16,924 bases of DNA from Boseongicola sp. SB0675_bin_26 (GCA_009843725.1 VYCX01000064.1:1-16924), one strand, 5' to 3'; shown: positions 1-7,200, counted from the stretch's first letter. The notes: generated from the sequence alone by a model not told the origin. Translations and numbers: made by a program.

Positions 1-2
1 TG

Positions 3-491
3 GTGATACGGGTGCCGGTCGACGTCGGCGTGATCGACTGGAACCTGCCGGCCCTTGGCGGCCCGAAATTGATCGAGGTGCTGCGCGAGCAGGAGCATGC
101 GCCAAAACTGGTGGTCTACGGCGACGACACCAGCGATTTGCCCCGGCTGGCGATGACCGCTGGGGCAGCCGGTTTCGTGGCGCGGTCGGGCGAAGTGGAG
201 GGACTGCTGACCACTTGCGCCGATGTCGCGGCCGGCAAGATGGTGTTCCCGTTCGTCGACGTCCGCGAGTTGCAGGCCGACCCGATCCAGACGCTCAGCC
301 GCAAGGAACGCGTCATGCTGGAGGCGCTGTCGAGGGGACTGACAAACCGAGAGCTGTCGCGCGAGCTCGGAATCTCTATCAACACTGTGAAATTCCACCT
401 GTCGAACCTCTATGACAAGCTGTCGGTCAAGAACCGTGCGCAGGCGATCACATTCTTCTACTCGTCCAGATTGCCTGGGCAATCCGAGTAA
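3..491 (+). CDS. LuxR/NarL-family response regulator, 5'-truncated by the window edge
   Basis: This is the C-terminal part of a two-component response regulator with a receiver domain and a LuxR-type DNA-binding domain. The readable part opens inside the receiver: VGVIDWNLP carries the likely phospho-acceptor Asp (residue 12 here), followed by the VVYGDD and AGAAGFVARS segments typical of the later receiver strands. Roughly 45 N-terminal residues appear to lie upstream of the window, so the GTG at position 3 is probably an internal Val codon and not the start. Residues about 97-155 are a GerE/LuxR helix-turn-helix (LSRKERVMLEALSRGLTNRELSRELGIS followed by NTVKFHLSNLYDKL). It lies about 110 bases upstream of the malyl-CoA lyase on the same strand, so it could regulate that gene, but nothing in the sequence proves it. 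The cognate kinase is not visible. Confidence 0.85.
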   Translation: MIRVPVDVGVIDWNLPALGGPKLIEVLREQEHAPKLVVYGDDTSDLPRLAMTAGAAGFVARSGEVEGLLTTCADVAAGKMVFPFVDVRELQADPIQTLSRKERVMLEALSRGLTNRELSRELGISINTVKFHLSNLYDKLSVKNRAQAITFFYSSRLPGQSE

Positions 492-531
492 TCTTGTGTC
501 GTGTGCACTCCATCATGCGTAATAAAATTTC

Positions 532-560
532 TTGACAGATTGGGATTTCGCCTGTCTGCC
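532..560 (+). promoter_or_regulatory. Possible sigma70 promoter for the malyl-CoA lyase
   Basis: A perfect -35 hexamer TTGACA (532-537) is followed 17 bases later by a poor -10 candidate, TCTGCC (555-560). It lies in an AT-richer stretch of the gap between the regulator and the lyase, about 43 bases before the lyase ATG. The weak -10 would fit a gene needing an activator, but that is inference. Confidence 0.35.
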
Positions 561-602
561 TGACCGACATCTTGAACCCGCCAGACTCCAGGAGTGGCCG
601 AC

Positions 603-1577
603 ATGAGCTTTCACCCCATCGAACAGGCGCCCGGACGCCTAAATCGCAGCGAGTTGGCCGTCCCTGGCAGCCAACCGCAAATGTTTGAAAAAGCAGCACA
701 ATCCGACGTCGATGTCATCTTTCTCGATCTCGAAGACGCGGTCGCCCCGGACGAGAAGGAACGGGCGCGCAATAACATTGTAAAGGCCCTGAACGAGGTC
801 GATTGGAACAGCAAGACCATGTCGGTTCGAATCAACGGCTTGGACACGCATTACATGTATCGCGACGTCGTCGATGTCGTGGAACAGGCAGGGGAGCGAC
901 TTGATTTGATCATGATTCCCAAGGTTGGGACCGCCGCGGACGTCTACGCCGTGGACATGCTGGTGACGCAGATAGAGGATGCGACGGGGCTGACAAAGCG
1001 CATCGGGTTCGAGCATATCATTGAGACCGCCTTGGGCATGCAGAATGTCAATGCGATCGCCGGTGCATCAATGCGCAACGAAAGCCTGCATTTCGGGGTT
1101 GCCGACTATGCTGCCAGCATGCGGGCCCGCACCACAGTGATTGGCGGCGTTAACGAGAATTACGCAGTGCTGACCGACCCTGACAGCGACGGATCCCGGC
1201 AGGTGCATTGGGGAGATATGTGGCATTCAGCCATCGCCAACATGGTCGTTGCAGCCCGCGCCAATGGCCTGCGCCCCATCGACGGCCCGTTTGGTGATTT
1301 CAGCGACCCCGAAGGCTACAAGGCCGCCGCCTATCGCGCCGGTGCTCTTGGCTGCGAAGGAAAATGGGCCATCCACCCCAGCCAAGTCGCGCTGGCCAAC
1401 GAGGTGATGAGCCCGACCGAGGCCGAGGTTGACAAGGCCAACCGTATTCTTGCGGCCATGGCAGAGGCCGAAGCAGCGGGCAAGGGCGCAGTGTCGCTGG
1501 ACGGTCGGCTGATCGACTATGCCTCGATCCGGCAGGCGGAGGTTTTGGTCGAAAAGGCCAGACAGATCGCAGCTTAG
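603..1577 (+). CDS. mcl1: L-malyl-CoA/beta-methylmalyl-CoA lyase (HpcH/HpaI, CitE-like)
   Basis: This 324-residue enzyme of the CitE-like HpcH/HpaI aldolase family reversibly cleaves L-malyl-CoA to acetyl-CoA and glyoxylate, and beta-methylmalyl-CoA to propionyl-CoA and glyoxylate. It serves the ethylmalonyl-CoA pathway, the 3-hydroxypropionate cycle or the serine cycle in the cytoplasm. The sequence is strongly similar along its whole length to what I recall of Rhodobacter Mcl1: LDLEDAVAPDEK near residue 42, SVRINGLDT with Arg76, FEHIIETALG with Glu141 (metal ligand), GVADYAASM with Asp168 (metal ligand), DGPFGDFSD and GKWAIHPSQVALANEVM. Asp305 in GRLIDYASI fits the Asp supplied by the neighbouring subunit. 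I chose ATG 603 because AGGAG (590-594) sits 8 bases before it; a GTG at 594 overlaps that site. About six extra residues occur around 192-201. A related malyl-CoA thioesterase role is possible but less likely. A glycerate kinase remnant follows at once. Confidence 0.85.
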   Translation: MSFHPIEQAPGRLNRSELAVPGSQPQMFEKAAQSDVDVIFLDLEDAVAPDEKERARNNIVKALNEVDWNSKTMSVRINGLDTHYMYRDVVDVVEQAGERLDLIMIPKVGTAADVYAVDMLVTQIEDATGLTKRIGFEHIIETALGMQNVNAIAGASMRNESLHFGVADYAASMRARTTVIGGVNENYAVLTDPDSDGSRQVHWGDMWHSAIANMVVAARANGLRPIDGPFGDFSDPEGYKAAAYRAGALGCEGKWAIHPSQVALANEVMSPTEAEVDKANRILAAMAEAEAAGKGAVSLDGRLIDYASIRQAEVLVEKARQIAA

Positions 1578-1770
1578 TGGATCAAACAGTCCTGCGAAAT
1601 CATGCCCGCTCGCTGTTCGAAATCGGGGTGCGGGCGGCTGTTCCTGCCGTAGCGGCCCACGCGGCGCAGCGCTCCGATCCGATAGCTCGGCTCGTGGATG
1701 GTCGCCATTTCCTGGTTGCAACGGACAAGACTGCCTGCCCGATGACGAAGGCCGCATCGACGCACATCCC
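1577..1770 (+). pseudogene. Glycerate 2-kinase (MOFRL/GckA type) N-terminal remnant
   Basis: A GTG at 1577 overlaps the lyase TAG as TAGTG, a classic coupled start. The reading frame gives about 63 residues that look like the N-terminus of class II glycerate kinases: LRNHARSLFEIGVRAAVPA (the first helix, usually LFxxAVxAADP) and then HFLVATDKTACPMTKAA. The latter lines up with the family's glycine/lysine segment of the form VxVGKAAxxMAKAA. In Thermotoga glycerate kinase, as I recall it, this reads LVAVGKAAWRMAKAA. Similarity stops around 1770 and the frame then runs antisense into the 3' end of alanine dehydrogenase (stop at 1785). More than 80% of a normal kinase of about 420 residues is missing. 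The usual Gly before the Lys is replaced (TDK for VGK), which suggests decay as well as deletion. An intact enzyme would phosphorylate D-glycerate to 2-phosphoglycerate. Confidence 0.6.
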
Positions 1771-1784
1771 GAGCGGTGCACCGG

Positions 1785-2903
1785 TCAGTGTGCGATTGCC
1801 TCCCTCGGATCGAAACACTCGTGGCCGAGACTTTCCGCAACCGCAGCATGGGTGATCCGGCCGGCGTGGACGTTCAGTCCGCCCATCAGGTGCGGGTCGT
1901 CTCCCAGTGCCTTGCGCCAACCCTTGTCGGCGATCGCCAGCGTATGGGGCAGCGTGGCGTTGTTCAACGCCTGGGCCGAGGTGCGTGGCACGCCGCCTGG
2001 CATGTTGGCGACGCAATAGTGCACGACCTCGTCCACCATGTAGACCGGTTCGTCGTGGGTTGTCGGACGGGATGTCTCGAAGCAGCCTCCTTGATCGATC
2101 GCAACGTCGACAAGGACCGAGCCGGGCTTCATCCGGCTCACGAGTTCGGCAGACACCAGTTTCGGCGCTGCCGCGCCGGGAACCAAGACGCCGCCGATCA
2201 CGAGGTCCGCCGCGATGCAGTGGCGCTCGATGGCATCGCGGGTCGAGAACACGGTGTTCAGCGGCCGGCCGAACTGTTGCCACAGCCGGTTCAACTGGTT
2301 GATGTTGCTGTCCAGCACCCATACGTCGGCACCCATGCCGAGCGCGATATGGATGGCGTGGGTTCCGACGACACCGCCGCCGATGACGACAACCTTGCCG
2401 GGATCGACTCCTGGCACGCCGCCCAGCAGGATGCCCAAGCCGTAATGGGTCTTCTCCAGGTAATATGCGCCTGCTTGGACCGACATGCGGCCAGCGACTT
2501 CCGACATCGGCGCCAGCAGCGGCAAGCCGCCGGACGGTGAGGTGACGGTCTCGTAGGCGATGCAGGTCGCACCGCTGTCGAGCAGATCCTCGGCCTGATC
2601 CGGATCGGGCGCAAGATGCAGGTAGGTAAACAGAATCTGCCCCTTGCGAAGCATCGCGCGCTCCGGTGCAAGCGGCTCCTTCACCTTGACGATCAATTCG
2701 GCCTCGGCGAACACCTCGGCGGGCGAATCCGCGATGGATGCCCCGGCTTCCTCGTAGTGTGCATCGGTCATGCCGATGGCCCCGCCTGCCCCGCTTTCCA
2801 CGACGACACGGTGGCCGTGCGCGACGAGTTCGCGGACATTGCCGGGGATCAGACCGACCCGGTATTCGTGTATTTTCGTTTCCTTGGGAACGCCAATGAG
2901 CAT
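1785..2903 (-). CDS. ald: Alanine dehydrogenase (NAD)
   Basis: This 372-residue cytoplasmic enzyme catalyses the reversible oxidative deamination of L-alanine to pyruvate and ammonium with NAD. Its length is normal for the family (about 370). The N-terminus [20 protein letters not shown] is the family consensus, which fixes the start at 2903; an upstream in-frame extension to 3086 has no family similarity. The substrate and catalytic residues fall at the expected numbers: Lys75 in VKVKEP, His96 in YLHLAPD and Asp270 in VDVAIDQGG. The Rossmann motif is [20 protein letters not shown] (residues 171-190), ending with the acidic residue in WVLDSN. The ribosome binding site is weak. The gene converges with the lyase and kinase remnant. 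No divergent Lrp/AsnC-type regulator, often found beside ald, is present in the upstream gap. Confidence 0.93.
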   Translation of the reverse strand: MLIGVPKETKIHEYRVGLIPGNVRELVAHGHRVVVESGAGGAIGMTDAHYEEAGASIADSPAEVFAEAELIVKVKEPLAPERAMLRKGQILFTYLHLAPDPDQAEDLLDSGATCIAYETVTSPSGGLPLLAPMSEVAGRMSVQAGAYYLEKTHYGLGILLGGVPGVDPGKVVVIGGGVVGTHAIHIALGMGADVWVLDSNINQLNRLWQQFGRPLNTVFSTRDAIERHCIAADLVIGGVLVPGAAAPKLVSAELVSRMKPGSVLVDVAIDQGGCFETSRPTTHDEPVYMVDEVVHYCVANMPGGVPRTSAQALNNATLPHTLAIADKGWRKALGDDPHLMGGLNVHAGRITHAAVAESLGHECFDPREAIAH

Positions 2904-3076
2904 GTGAGCACCGTCTGGTGAACCGAGCGTGAAGCACGAGCCAATACGATGTTTTTCAGGCGCAGTAAACAGACAGGAATTCGCTAAAGCCGGTACCGAC
3001 AAACCGATGGAGACAACTGTCGGGAAAGTGCTGTTTCCTATACGGCACCCTTCGCAGAAAAAGTGTTTTAGATCTG
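2904..3076. other. Intergenic stretch upstream of alanine dehydrogenase
   Basis: No gene is seen here. The - strand contains a weak promoter candidate for ald, TTTACT then 17 bases then TATTGG, about 45-70 bases before the ald ATG. It is too degenerate to call as a feature. The far edge meets the TnpB remnant, so the whole gap may include decayed insertion sequence DNA. Confidence 0.3.
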
Positions 3077-3320
3077 ATGATTGCAAGTCGAAGTTGTCAT
3101 AATTGCAGATCGCGGCGCCTGCCGTGCGACCGTTTCGTCGACGGCTTCGCTTGCATGGCCTGCGGCCATGCAGCCCATGCCGGTCTCAACGCGGCGAGGA
3201 ACATTCGGGACAGGGCCCTCCGGCGCATCGCTCCAATGAACGAGGCGTCAGGGACTGGCGCGCCTGCGCGGTGAGCGCCGTTCGCGCTGGCAGCCTCTAC
3301 TGACCCGCGAAATCAATGCT
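3077..3320 (+). pseudogene. TnpB/OrfB (IS200/IS605-type) C-terminal remnant
   Basis: The + strand reads CHNCRSRRLPCDR, then FACMACGHAAHAGLNAARNI, then RALRRIAPMNEASGTGAPAR before a TGA at 3272-3274. This is the C-terminal zinc ribbon (two CxxC pairs) and RuvC motif III of TnpB/OrfB proteins, with the usual EASGTGA tail. The normal motif is HADxNAA; here the catalytic Asp is Gly (HAGLNAA). No RuvC-I or RuvC-II region precedes it: the reading frame upstream of 3077 has no TnpB-like sequence. After the TGA, another frame gives LLTREIN (3297-3317), matching the common TnpB end TTREM/TREID, so a small frameshift also occurred. This is a dead fragment of a transposon-encoded RNA-guided nuclease. 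No TnpA is seen. Confidence 0.75.
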
Positions 3321-3330
3321 TGCGACCGCC

Positions 3331-3343
3331 TGACGGTCCGTCA
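3331..3343. repeat. Small palindrome, possible IS right-end hairpin
   Basis: TGACG-GTC-CGTCA is a perfect inverted repeat about 55 bases past the TnpB remnant stop. IS200/IS605 elements carry subterminal hairpins near this place in their right ends, and the guide-RNA scaffold of TnpB also overlaps this region. The palindrome is short and could be chance. Confidence 0.25.
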
Positions 3344-3526
3344 AGTCTGGCATAAGTCCAATGACCAAGGGATGGGGTCATCCTCGACGGGCGAGCGACC
3401 TCCATGTGTTTCGCAAGGCGTCCCGTTGACCAGGGACGTTGCCGAGCCCATTGGGCAGGGTTGTGGAAGCGGGAATGACGGTTCAGGGGCGGAATCGCCG
3501 CGTGCCGAAACGCGTAGTCGGCGCCT
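3344..3526. other. Intergenic stretch downstream of ilvH
   Basis: I see no supported gene in this stretch. A short reading frame crossing it (3372-3644, + strand) has no recognisable domain and runs antisense into ilvH. No T-tailed terminator hairpin for the ilv operon is visible. Confidence 0.3.
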
Positions 3527-4111
3527 TCAGTTCAGCCCGCTTTCCGCGTCAATTTCACCTCTCGCCAGGGCCACCACGCCGGTGCGTGCCAGTTCCTCGA
3601 GGCCCAAGGGCCGCATGAGGTCTGCGAATGCATCTATCTTGTGAGATGTGCCGGTCACTTCGAATACGAAACTGTCGAGGGTGGAGTCCACGACCTGTGC
3701 GCGGAAGATGTCCGCGAGTCGCAGGGCCTCGACCCGGACATCGCCCTTTCCGACAACGCGGAAGAGGGCAAGTTCCCGTTCGACCGCCACGCCTTCCGTT
3801 GTCAGGTCATGCACGTCGTGAACCGGCACCACCCCGCCGAGTTGCGCCTTGATCTGCTCGATGACCGATGGCGTGCCGGTGGTGACCACCGTGATCCGGC
3901 TGCGATGTCCGGTGTGATCGATTTCCGCTACTGTCAGGCTTTCGATGTTGTAGCCACGTCCCGAAAAGAGCCCGATGACGCGCGCAAGGACGCCCGCCTC
4001 GTTGTCAACGATCAGGGCAAGCGTGTGCCGTTCCGTTCCCTGCTCGTGGTAGTCACGGAGATCGTAGGCCGAATGGCTCGACGAGCCTTTCTTTATGTTC
4101 AGTGGTGACAT
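3527..4111 (-). CDS. ilvH: Acetolactate synthase small (regulatory) subunit
   Basis: This 194-residue regulatory subunit pairs with the large subunit encoded just upstream and confers valine feedback inhibition on the first common step of valine, leucine and isoleucine synthesis. An ACT domain begins near residue 28 (RHTLALIVDNEAGVLARVIG, then LFSGRGYNIESLTV). It is followed by the family's ITVVTTG and VVPVHDVHDLT segments and a C-terminal domain with ELALFRVV, LADIFRAQVVDST and FVFEVTGTSHKIDAFADLM. I chose ATG 4111 (MSPLNIKKG); the open frame continues up to 4213 but that part reads into the 3' end of ilvI and is not family-like. The N-terminal stretch of about 25 residues before the ACT domain is longer than in enterobacterial IlvH (163 residues). 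The gap to ilvI is 82 bases, so the two are probably one transcript. Confidence 0.93.
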   Translation of the reverse strand: MSPLNIKKGSSSHSAYDLRDYHEQGTERHTLALIVDNEAGVLARVIGLFSGRGYNIESLTVAEIDHTGHRSRITVVTTGTPSVIEQIKAQLGGVVPVHDVHDLTTEGVAVERELALFRVVGKGDVRVEALRLADIFRAQVVDSTLDSFVFEVTGTSHKIDAFADLMRPLGLEELARTGVVALARGEIDAESGLN

Positions 4112-4193
4112 GTCGTTTCTTCTGTCCTGATAGGGTCCCGAGCTGTTGCCGGCGCACGGGATGCGGCTGATGCATTGGCCGCATTCGCACGCC

Positions 4194-5957
4194 CTAAACC
4201 AGCACGGCACCACCTTCCTTGATCGCGTTGCTCGTGTCCGCCTTCTCGCCGAGCAGCATCTTGTTGTGTGGCTCGCCGGAAGGGATCATCGGAAAGCAGT
4301 TTTCGTGCTTCTCGACCACGCAATCCACGATGACCGGTCCGTCATGGGCCAGCATTTCCTTGATCCCGTCGTCCAGATCCGCCGCATCGTCGATCTGGAT
4401 GCCCCTTGCCCCGAAGGCATCTGCGAGCTTGACGAAGTCCGGCAGCGCTTCCGACCAGGAATGCGAATAGCGCTCACCATGCAGCAGTTCCTGCCACTGG
4501 CGGACCATGCCGAGGCGCTCGTTGTTCAGGATGAACTGCTTCACGGGCAGACGATACTGAACTGCCGTGCCCATCTCCTGCATGTTCATGAGCCATGACG
4601 CCTCTCCGGCGACGTTGATGACCAAGGCGTCGGGATGTGCCATCTGCACGCCGATGGAGGAAGGGAAGCCGTAGCCCATGGTTCCGAGCCCGCCGCTTGT
4701 CATCCATCGCTTGGGATCGTTCATGCCCATGTATTGGGCGGCCCACATCTGGTGCTGGCCGACTTCCGTGCAGATGTAGCGATCGGGGTGGTCCTTGGTC
4801 AGGGCCTCCAGGCGCTGAATCGCGTATTGCGGCCGGATGGTACTGCCCGTCTGTTCGAACTTGAGGCAATCGACCTTGCGCCATTCATTGATCTGATCCC
4901 ACCACTCCGTCACCGCCGGGGCGTCCGTCTTCGCGCCTCGCGACTTCCAGACCTTCAGCAGGTCCTCCAGCACATGCGCGACGTCGCCGATGATCGGCAA
5001 TTCGACATGGATGACCTTGTTGATCGAGGAAGGGTCGATGTCGATATGGGCCTTCACGGAGCTCGGGCTGAAGTCCTGCACCCGACCGGTGATCCGGTCG
5101 TCGAAACGTGCGCCGACGTTGATCATGAGGTCGCAGTCGTGCATGGCCAGGTTCGCCTCGTAGAGCCCGTGCATGCCAAGCATTCCAAGCCAGTTCTTTC
5201 CGTTGGCCGGATAGGCGCCGAGTCCCATCAGCGTGGACGTGACGGGAAAGCCCGTTTTGTCCACGAGTCGCCGCAGAAGTTCGCACGCCCGGTCGCCGGA
5301 ATTGATGACGCCGCCGCCCGTATAGAAGATCGGGCGCTTCGAGGTCTCAATCGCTTCCGCCAAGGAGGTGATGACCTCGACGTCCCCCTTGACCTTCGGC
5401 GCATAGTGGCCCGTCTGGGCGGCATCCGGTCCCATGTACGTGCCCGATGCGAACTGGACGTCCTTCGGGATGTCGACGAGCACCGGTCCGGGCCTGCCGT
5501 TCATGGCGACGTGAAAGGCCTCGTGGATCGTGCTCGCGAGCCTGTCCGTTTCCTTGACCAGCCAGTTGTGTTTCGTGCAAGGCCGCGTGATCCCGACCGT
5601 ATCCGCCTCCTGGAAGGCGTCGTTGCCAATCATGAATGTCGGAACCTGTCCGGAAAGCAGGACGATCGGGACCGAATCCATCAGTGCGTCGGTCAGGCCG
5701 GTGACGGCGTTTGTCGCGCCCGGGCCGGACGTGACCAGGACCACGCCAGGGCGCCCGGTGGAGCGGGCGTAGCCTTCGGCCGCGTGGACTGCGCCCTGTT
5801 CGTGGCGCACGAGGACGTGCCGGATCCGGTTTTGCTGAAAGACCTCGTCATAGATTGGAAGCACGGCCCCGCCCGGGTAGCCAAATACGACGTCGACCCC
5901 TTGGTCCTGCAACGCTTTCACGACCATGCTCGCGCCGGTCATCTGCTCTTGCTTCAT
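4194..5957 (-). CDS. ilvI: Acetolactate synthase large (catalytic) subunit
   Basis: This 587-residue ThDP- and FAD-dependent enzyme condenses two pyruvates to 2-acetolactate, or pyruvate and 2-ketobutyrate to 2-aceto-2-hydroxybutyrate. The ThDP N-terminal domain (GASMVVKALQDQGVDVVFGYPGG) carries the catalytic Glu53 in RHEQGAVHAAEGYAR. A central FAD-binding domain contains RPIFYTGGGVINSG (about 208-221) and VGARFDDRITG (281-291). The C-terminal ThDP domain contains GGLGTMGYGFPSSIG (422-436) and QFILNNERLGMVRQWQE (474-490). The Mg/ThDP motif, normally GDG/GDA, reads GEASW here (451-455), with Glu452 in the usual Asp place. I believe this variant occurs in related alphaproteobacteria, so I do not treat it as inactivating. 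The start at 5957 gives MKQEQMTGASMV, with GAGGACAGG just upstream. The gene follows an attenuator and precedes ilvH. Confidence 0.95.
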   Translation of the reverse strand: MKQEQMTGASMVVKALQDQGVDVVFGYPGGAVLPIYDEVFQQNRIRHVLVRHEQGAVHAAEGYARSTGRPGVVLVTSGPGATNAVTGLTDALMDSVPIVLLSGQVPTFMIGNDAFQEADTVGITRPCTKHNWLVKETDRLASTIHEAFHVAMNGRPGPVLVDIPKDVQFASGTYMGPDAAQTGHYAPKVKGDVEVITSLAEAIETSKRPIFYTGGGVINSGDRACELLRRLVDKTGFPVTSTLMGLGAYPANGKNWLGMLGMHGLYEANLAMHDCDLMINVGARFDDRITGRVQDFSPSSVKAHIDIDPSSINKVIHVELPIIGDVAHVLEDLLKVWKSRGAKTDAPAVTEWWDQINEWRKVDCLKFEQTGSTIRPQYAIQRLEALTKDHPDRYICTEVGQHQMWAAQYMGMNDPKRWMTSGGLGTMGYGFPSSIGVQMAHPDALVINVAGEASWLMNMQEMGTAVQYRLPVKQFILNNERLGMVRQWQELLHGERYSHSWSEALPDFVKLADAFGARGIQIDDAADLDDGIKEMLAHDGPVIVDCVVEKHENCFPMIPSGEPHNKMLLGEKADTSNAIKEGGAVLV

Positions 5958-5984
5958 TGCGCCTGTCCTCTGTGTTCCGCGCGT

Positions 5985-6008
5985 AAAAAAACCCCCGGGT
6001 TTCGGGGG
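5985..6008 (-). terminator. Attenuator: intrinsic terminator in the ilvIH leader
   Basis: On the - strand CCCCCG (6008-6003) pairs with CGGGGG (5997-5992) around a 5-base loop and is followed directly by seven T (5991-5985). This is a textbook Rho-independent terminator. It lies between the leader peptide stop (6036) and the ilvI start (5957), so it stops transcription before the biosynthetic genes unless it is disrupted. Confidence 0.85.
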
Positions 6009-6060
6009 CGCATGGGTGTCCTTTCAGGGATTCCGTCACCGGTCCATGCGCCATGCCCCC
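6004..6060 (-). promoter_or_regulatory. Candidate antiterminator pairing in the ilvIH leader
   Basis: The 3' half of the leader-peptide coding region can pair with the 5' arm region of the terminator. GGCGCATGG (6052-6044) is perfectly complementary to CCATGCGCC (6015-6007), and GGGGGC (6060-6055) to GCCCCC (6009-6004). Either pairing uses bases needed for the terminator stem, so the structures are mutually exclusive. This is the arrangement expected of ribosome-controlled attenuation. The pairings were found by eye and no folding energies were computed. Confidence 0.6.
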
Positions 6061-6089
6061 ACAAGTACTACGGCTATCGTTCCCATCAT
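6036..6089 (-). CDS. ilv leader peptide, 17 residues
   Basis: The - strand encodes MMGTIAVVLVGAWRMDR followed by TGA. It begins with tandem ATG codons and has a GGAG ribosome binding site 5 bases before the first ATG. The run Ile-Ala-Val-Val-Leu-Val supplies branched-chain amino acid codons, exactly what an attenuator of acetolactate synthase genes would sense: a ribosome stalled on Val/Leu/Ile codons changes folding downstream. The peptide ends 28 bases before the terminator stem. The position (promoter, peptide, alternative pairings, terminator, ilvI) makes the assignment firm although the peptide itself is too short for a homology argument. I use no gene symbol, but ilvL would be the analogue. 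Confidence 0.85.
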   Translation of the reverse strand: MMGTIAVVLVGAWRMDR

Positions 6090-6111
6090 CGGACTCCAAT
6101 TCAGGCCAAGG

Positions 6112-6139
6112 ACACTAGCAGTGTCGAAATTGGCGTCAA
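6112..6139 (-). promoter_or_regulatory. Sigma70-type promoter of the ilv leader transcript
   Basis: On the - strand TTGACG (6139-6134) is separated by 16 bases from TAGTGT (6117-6112). It sits about 23 bases before the leader peptide ATG, giving a short leader as expected for an attenuated operon. The -35 match is strong and the -10 moderate. Confidence 0.6.
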
Positions 6140-6209
6140 CCGGTAAATTTGCATTTCTTGCGTTTCGCTCGCTGTTTGCGAAACATCCTTCACCATCTGC
6201 CACGCCGCC

Positions 6210-7133
6210 CTACAAATTGCTGACTTGGCCGCCACGACCGTTCAGTGGTCGCACGGCCTCCCGGTTGCCTGGCTGTCGTGCGGCGGACGTTGGCCCGCGA
6301 GGCGCTTCAGGACGAACCGGCCGGGTGTCTGGAAGGCTGATGCGCGCCACCTGTTCCGCAACCGGTTCGGAAGCCGAGCGATCAAGGTCCGGCGAGTAGC
6401 GCCTCGGGTCGCCAAGATCTTTCCACTCCCCGTCGCAGTATATCTCGACGGCCGCAAAGTTCGCCTTGTATGTCATCTTCGCCGAACCGGGCACCCAGTA
6501 GCCGAGATAGACATAGGGGATCCCGGCATCCCGTGCGATCCGAATATGGTCCAGGATCACGTAGGTTCCGAGACTGCGACCTGCCATTTCCGGATCATAG
6601 AAACTGTAGACCATGCTCAGCCCGTCATCGAGCACGTCGGTCAGGCATACGGCGCGGAGCGTGATGTCATCCCCCTTTCGGGACGTGTATTCCACCACTC
6701 GCGAGCGAACCGGCGTTTCCTCGATCATTGCCGCGAACTCGAAGATGTCCATGTCGGCCATTCCGCCATCCGCATGCCGGCTGTCGAGATAGGCGCGAAA
6801 CAGGGCGTATTGCTCCTCCGTCGCCCAAGGCGACATTGCTTCACGGACAAGCGACGAGTTTCTCCGAAGCGTCCGGCTCTGGCTTCGGGACGGAGCGAAG
6901 TCCTTTACCCGGATGCGGGCGGAGAAGCATGCCGAGCACTCGGCGCAGGAAGGTCGGTAGAGCACGTTCTGGGATCGGCGGAATCCCTGCTTCGAAAGCG
7001 AATTGTTCAGCTGTTCGGCGTAGTTGCCCTGAAGTGACGTGAACAGCTTTCGCTCCATCCTGCCCTTGAGGTAAGGGCAAGCCTGGGGCGCAGTCACGTA
7101 GAACTGCGGCGCGATGGGAAGAGTGTGCCGCAT
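6210..7133 (-). CDS. bpt: Aspartate/glutamate leucyltransferase (Bpt, ATE family)
   Basis: This 307-residue enzyme transfers an amino acid (usually Leu in bacterial Bpt) from charged tRNA to the N-terminus of proteins, marking them for ClpS/ClpAP degradation through the N-degron pathway. Family hallmarks are clear: [24 protein letters not shown] at residues 12-35, [19 protein letters not shown] (58-76), the C-terminal acyltransferase domain with [27 protein letters not shown] and [20 protein letters not shown]. The start at 7133 has a good GGAAGG site just upstream. The core ends near residue 245, and a tail of about 50 residues rich in Pro, Arg and Ser follows, longer than the usual length of about 240-260. 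The tail looks disordered and could be a decayed or shifted end. A separate promoter lies in the 67-base gap before it. Confidence 0.9.
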   Translation of the reverse strand: MRHTLPIAPQFYVTAPQACPYLKGRMERKLFTSLQGNYAEQLNNSLSKQGFRRSQNVLYRPSCAECSACFSARIRVKDFAPSRSQSRTLRRNSSLVREAMSPWATEEQYALFRAYLDSRHADGGMADMDIFEFAAMIEETPVRSRVVEYTSRKGDDITLRAVCLTDVLDDGLSMVYSFYDPEMAGRSLGTYVILDHIRIARDAGIPYVYLGYWVPGSAKMTYKANFAAVEIYCDGEWKDLGDPRRYSPDLDRSASEPVAEQVARISLPDTRPVRPEAPRGPTSAARQPGNREAVRPLNGRGGQVSNL

Positions 7134-7160
7134 GGCCTTCCGCTTTTCTTGCTCGGCACG

Positions 7161-7189
7161 AGCCTAGCAAGCGGAAGCCGCGCCGCCAA
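7161..7189 (-). promoter_or_regulatory. Likely promoter of bpt
   Basis: On the - strand TTGGCG (7189-7184) and TAGGCT (7166-7161) are spaced by 17 bases, 27 bases upstream of the bpt ATG, in the gap after the RDD gene. This allows bpt to be transcribed independently of the upstream membrane protein gene. Confidence 0.4.
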
Positions 7190-7200
7190 TCCAAAACAGG

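Noticed and set aside
1600..2937. 445-codon - strand open frame overlapping alanine dehydrogenase
   Set aside because: It lies in another frame of the same strand over an unmistakable ald gene, and its Arg-rich translation has no family similarity.
2904..3086. N-terminal extension of alanine dehydrogenase to 3086
   Set aside because: The added 61 residues are unlike any Ald N-terminus, and the family consensus begins exactly at MLIGVPKE (2903).
4635..6146. Long + strand open frame of 503 codons opposite ilvI
   Set aside because: It is the antisense shadow of acetolactate synthase, an effect of high GC at third positions; its translation is rich in Arg, His and Asp without any domain.
6225..7037. 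270-codon + strand frame opposite bpt
   Set aside because: It is the antisense shadow of Bpt, which has all its hallmark motifs on the - strand.
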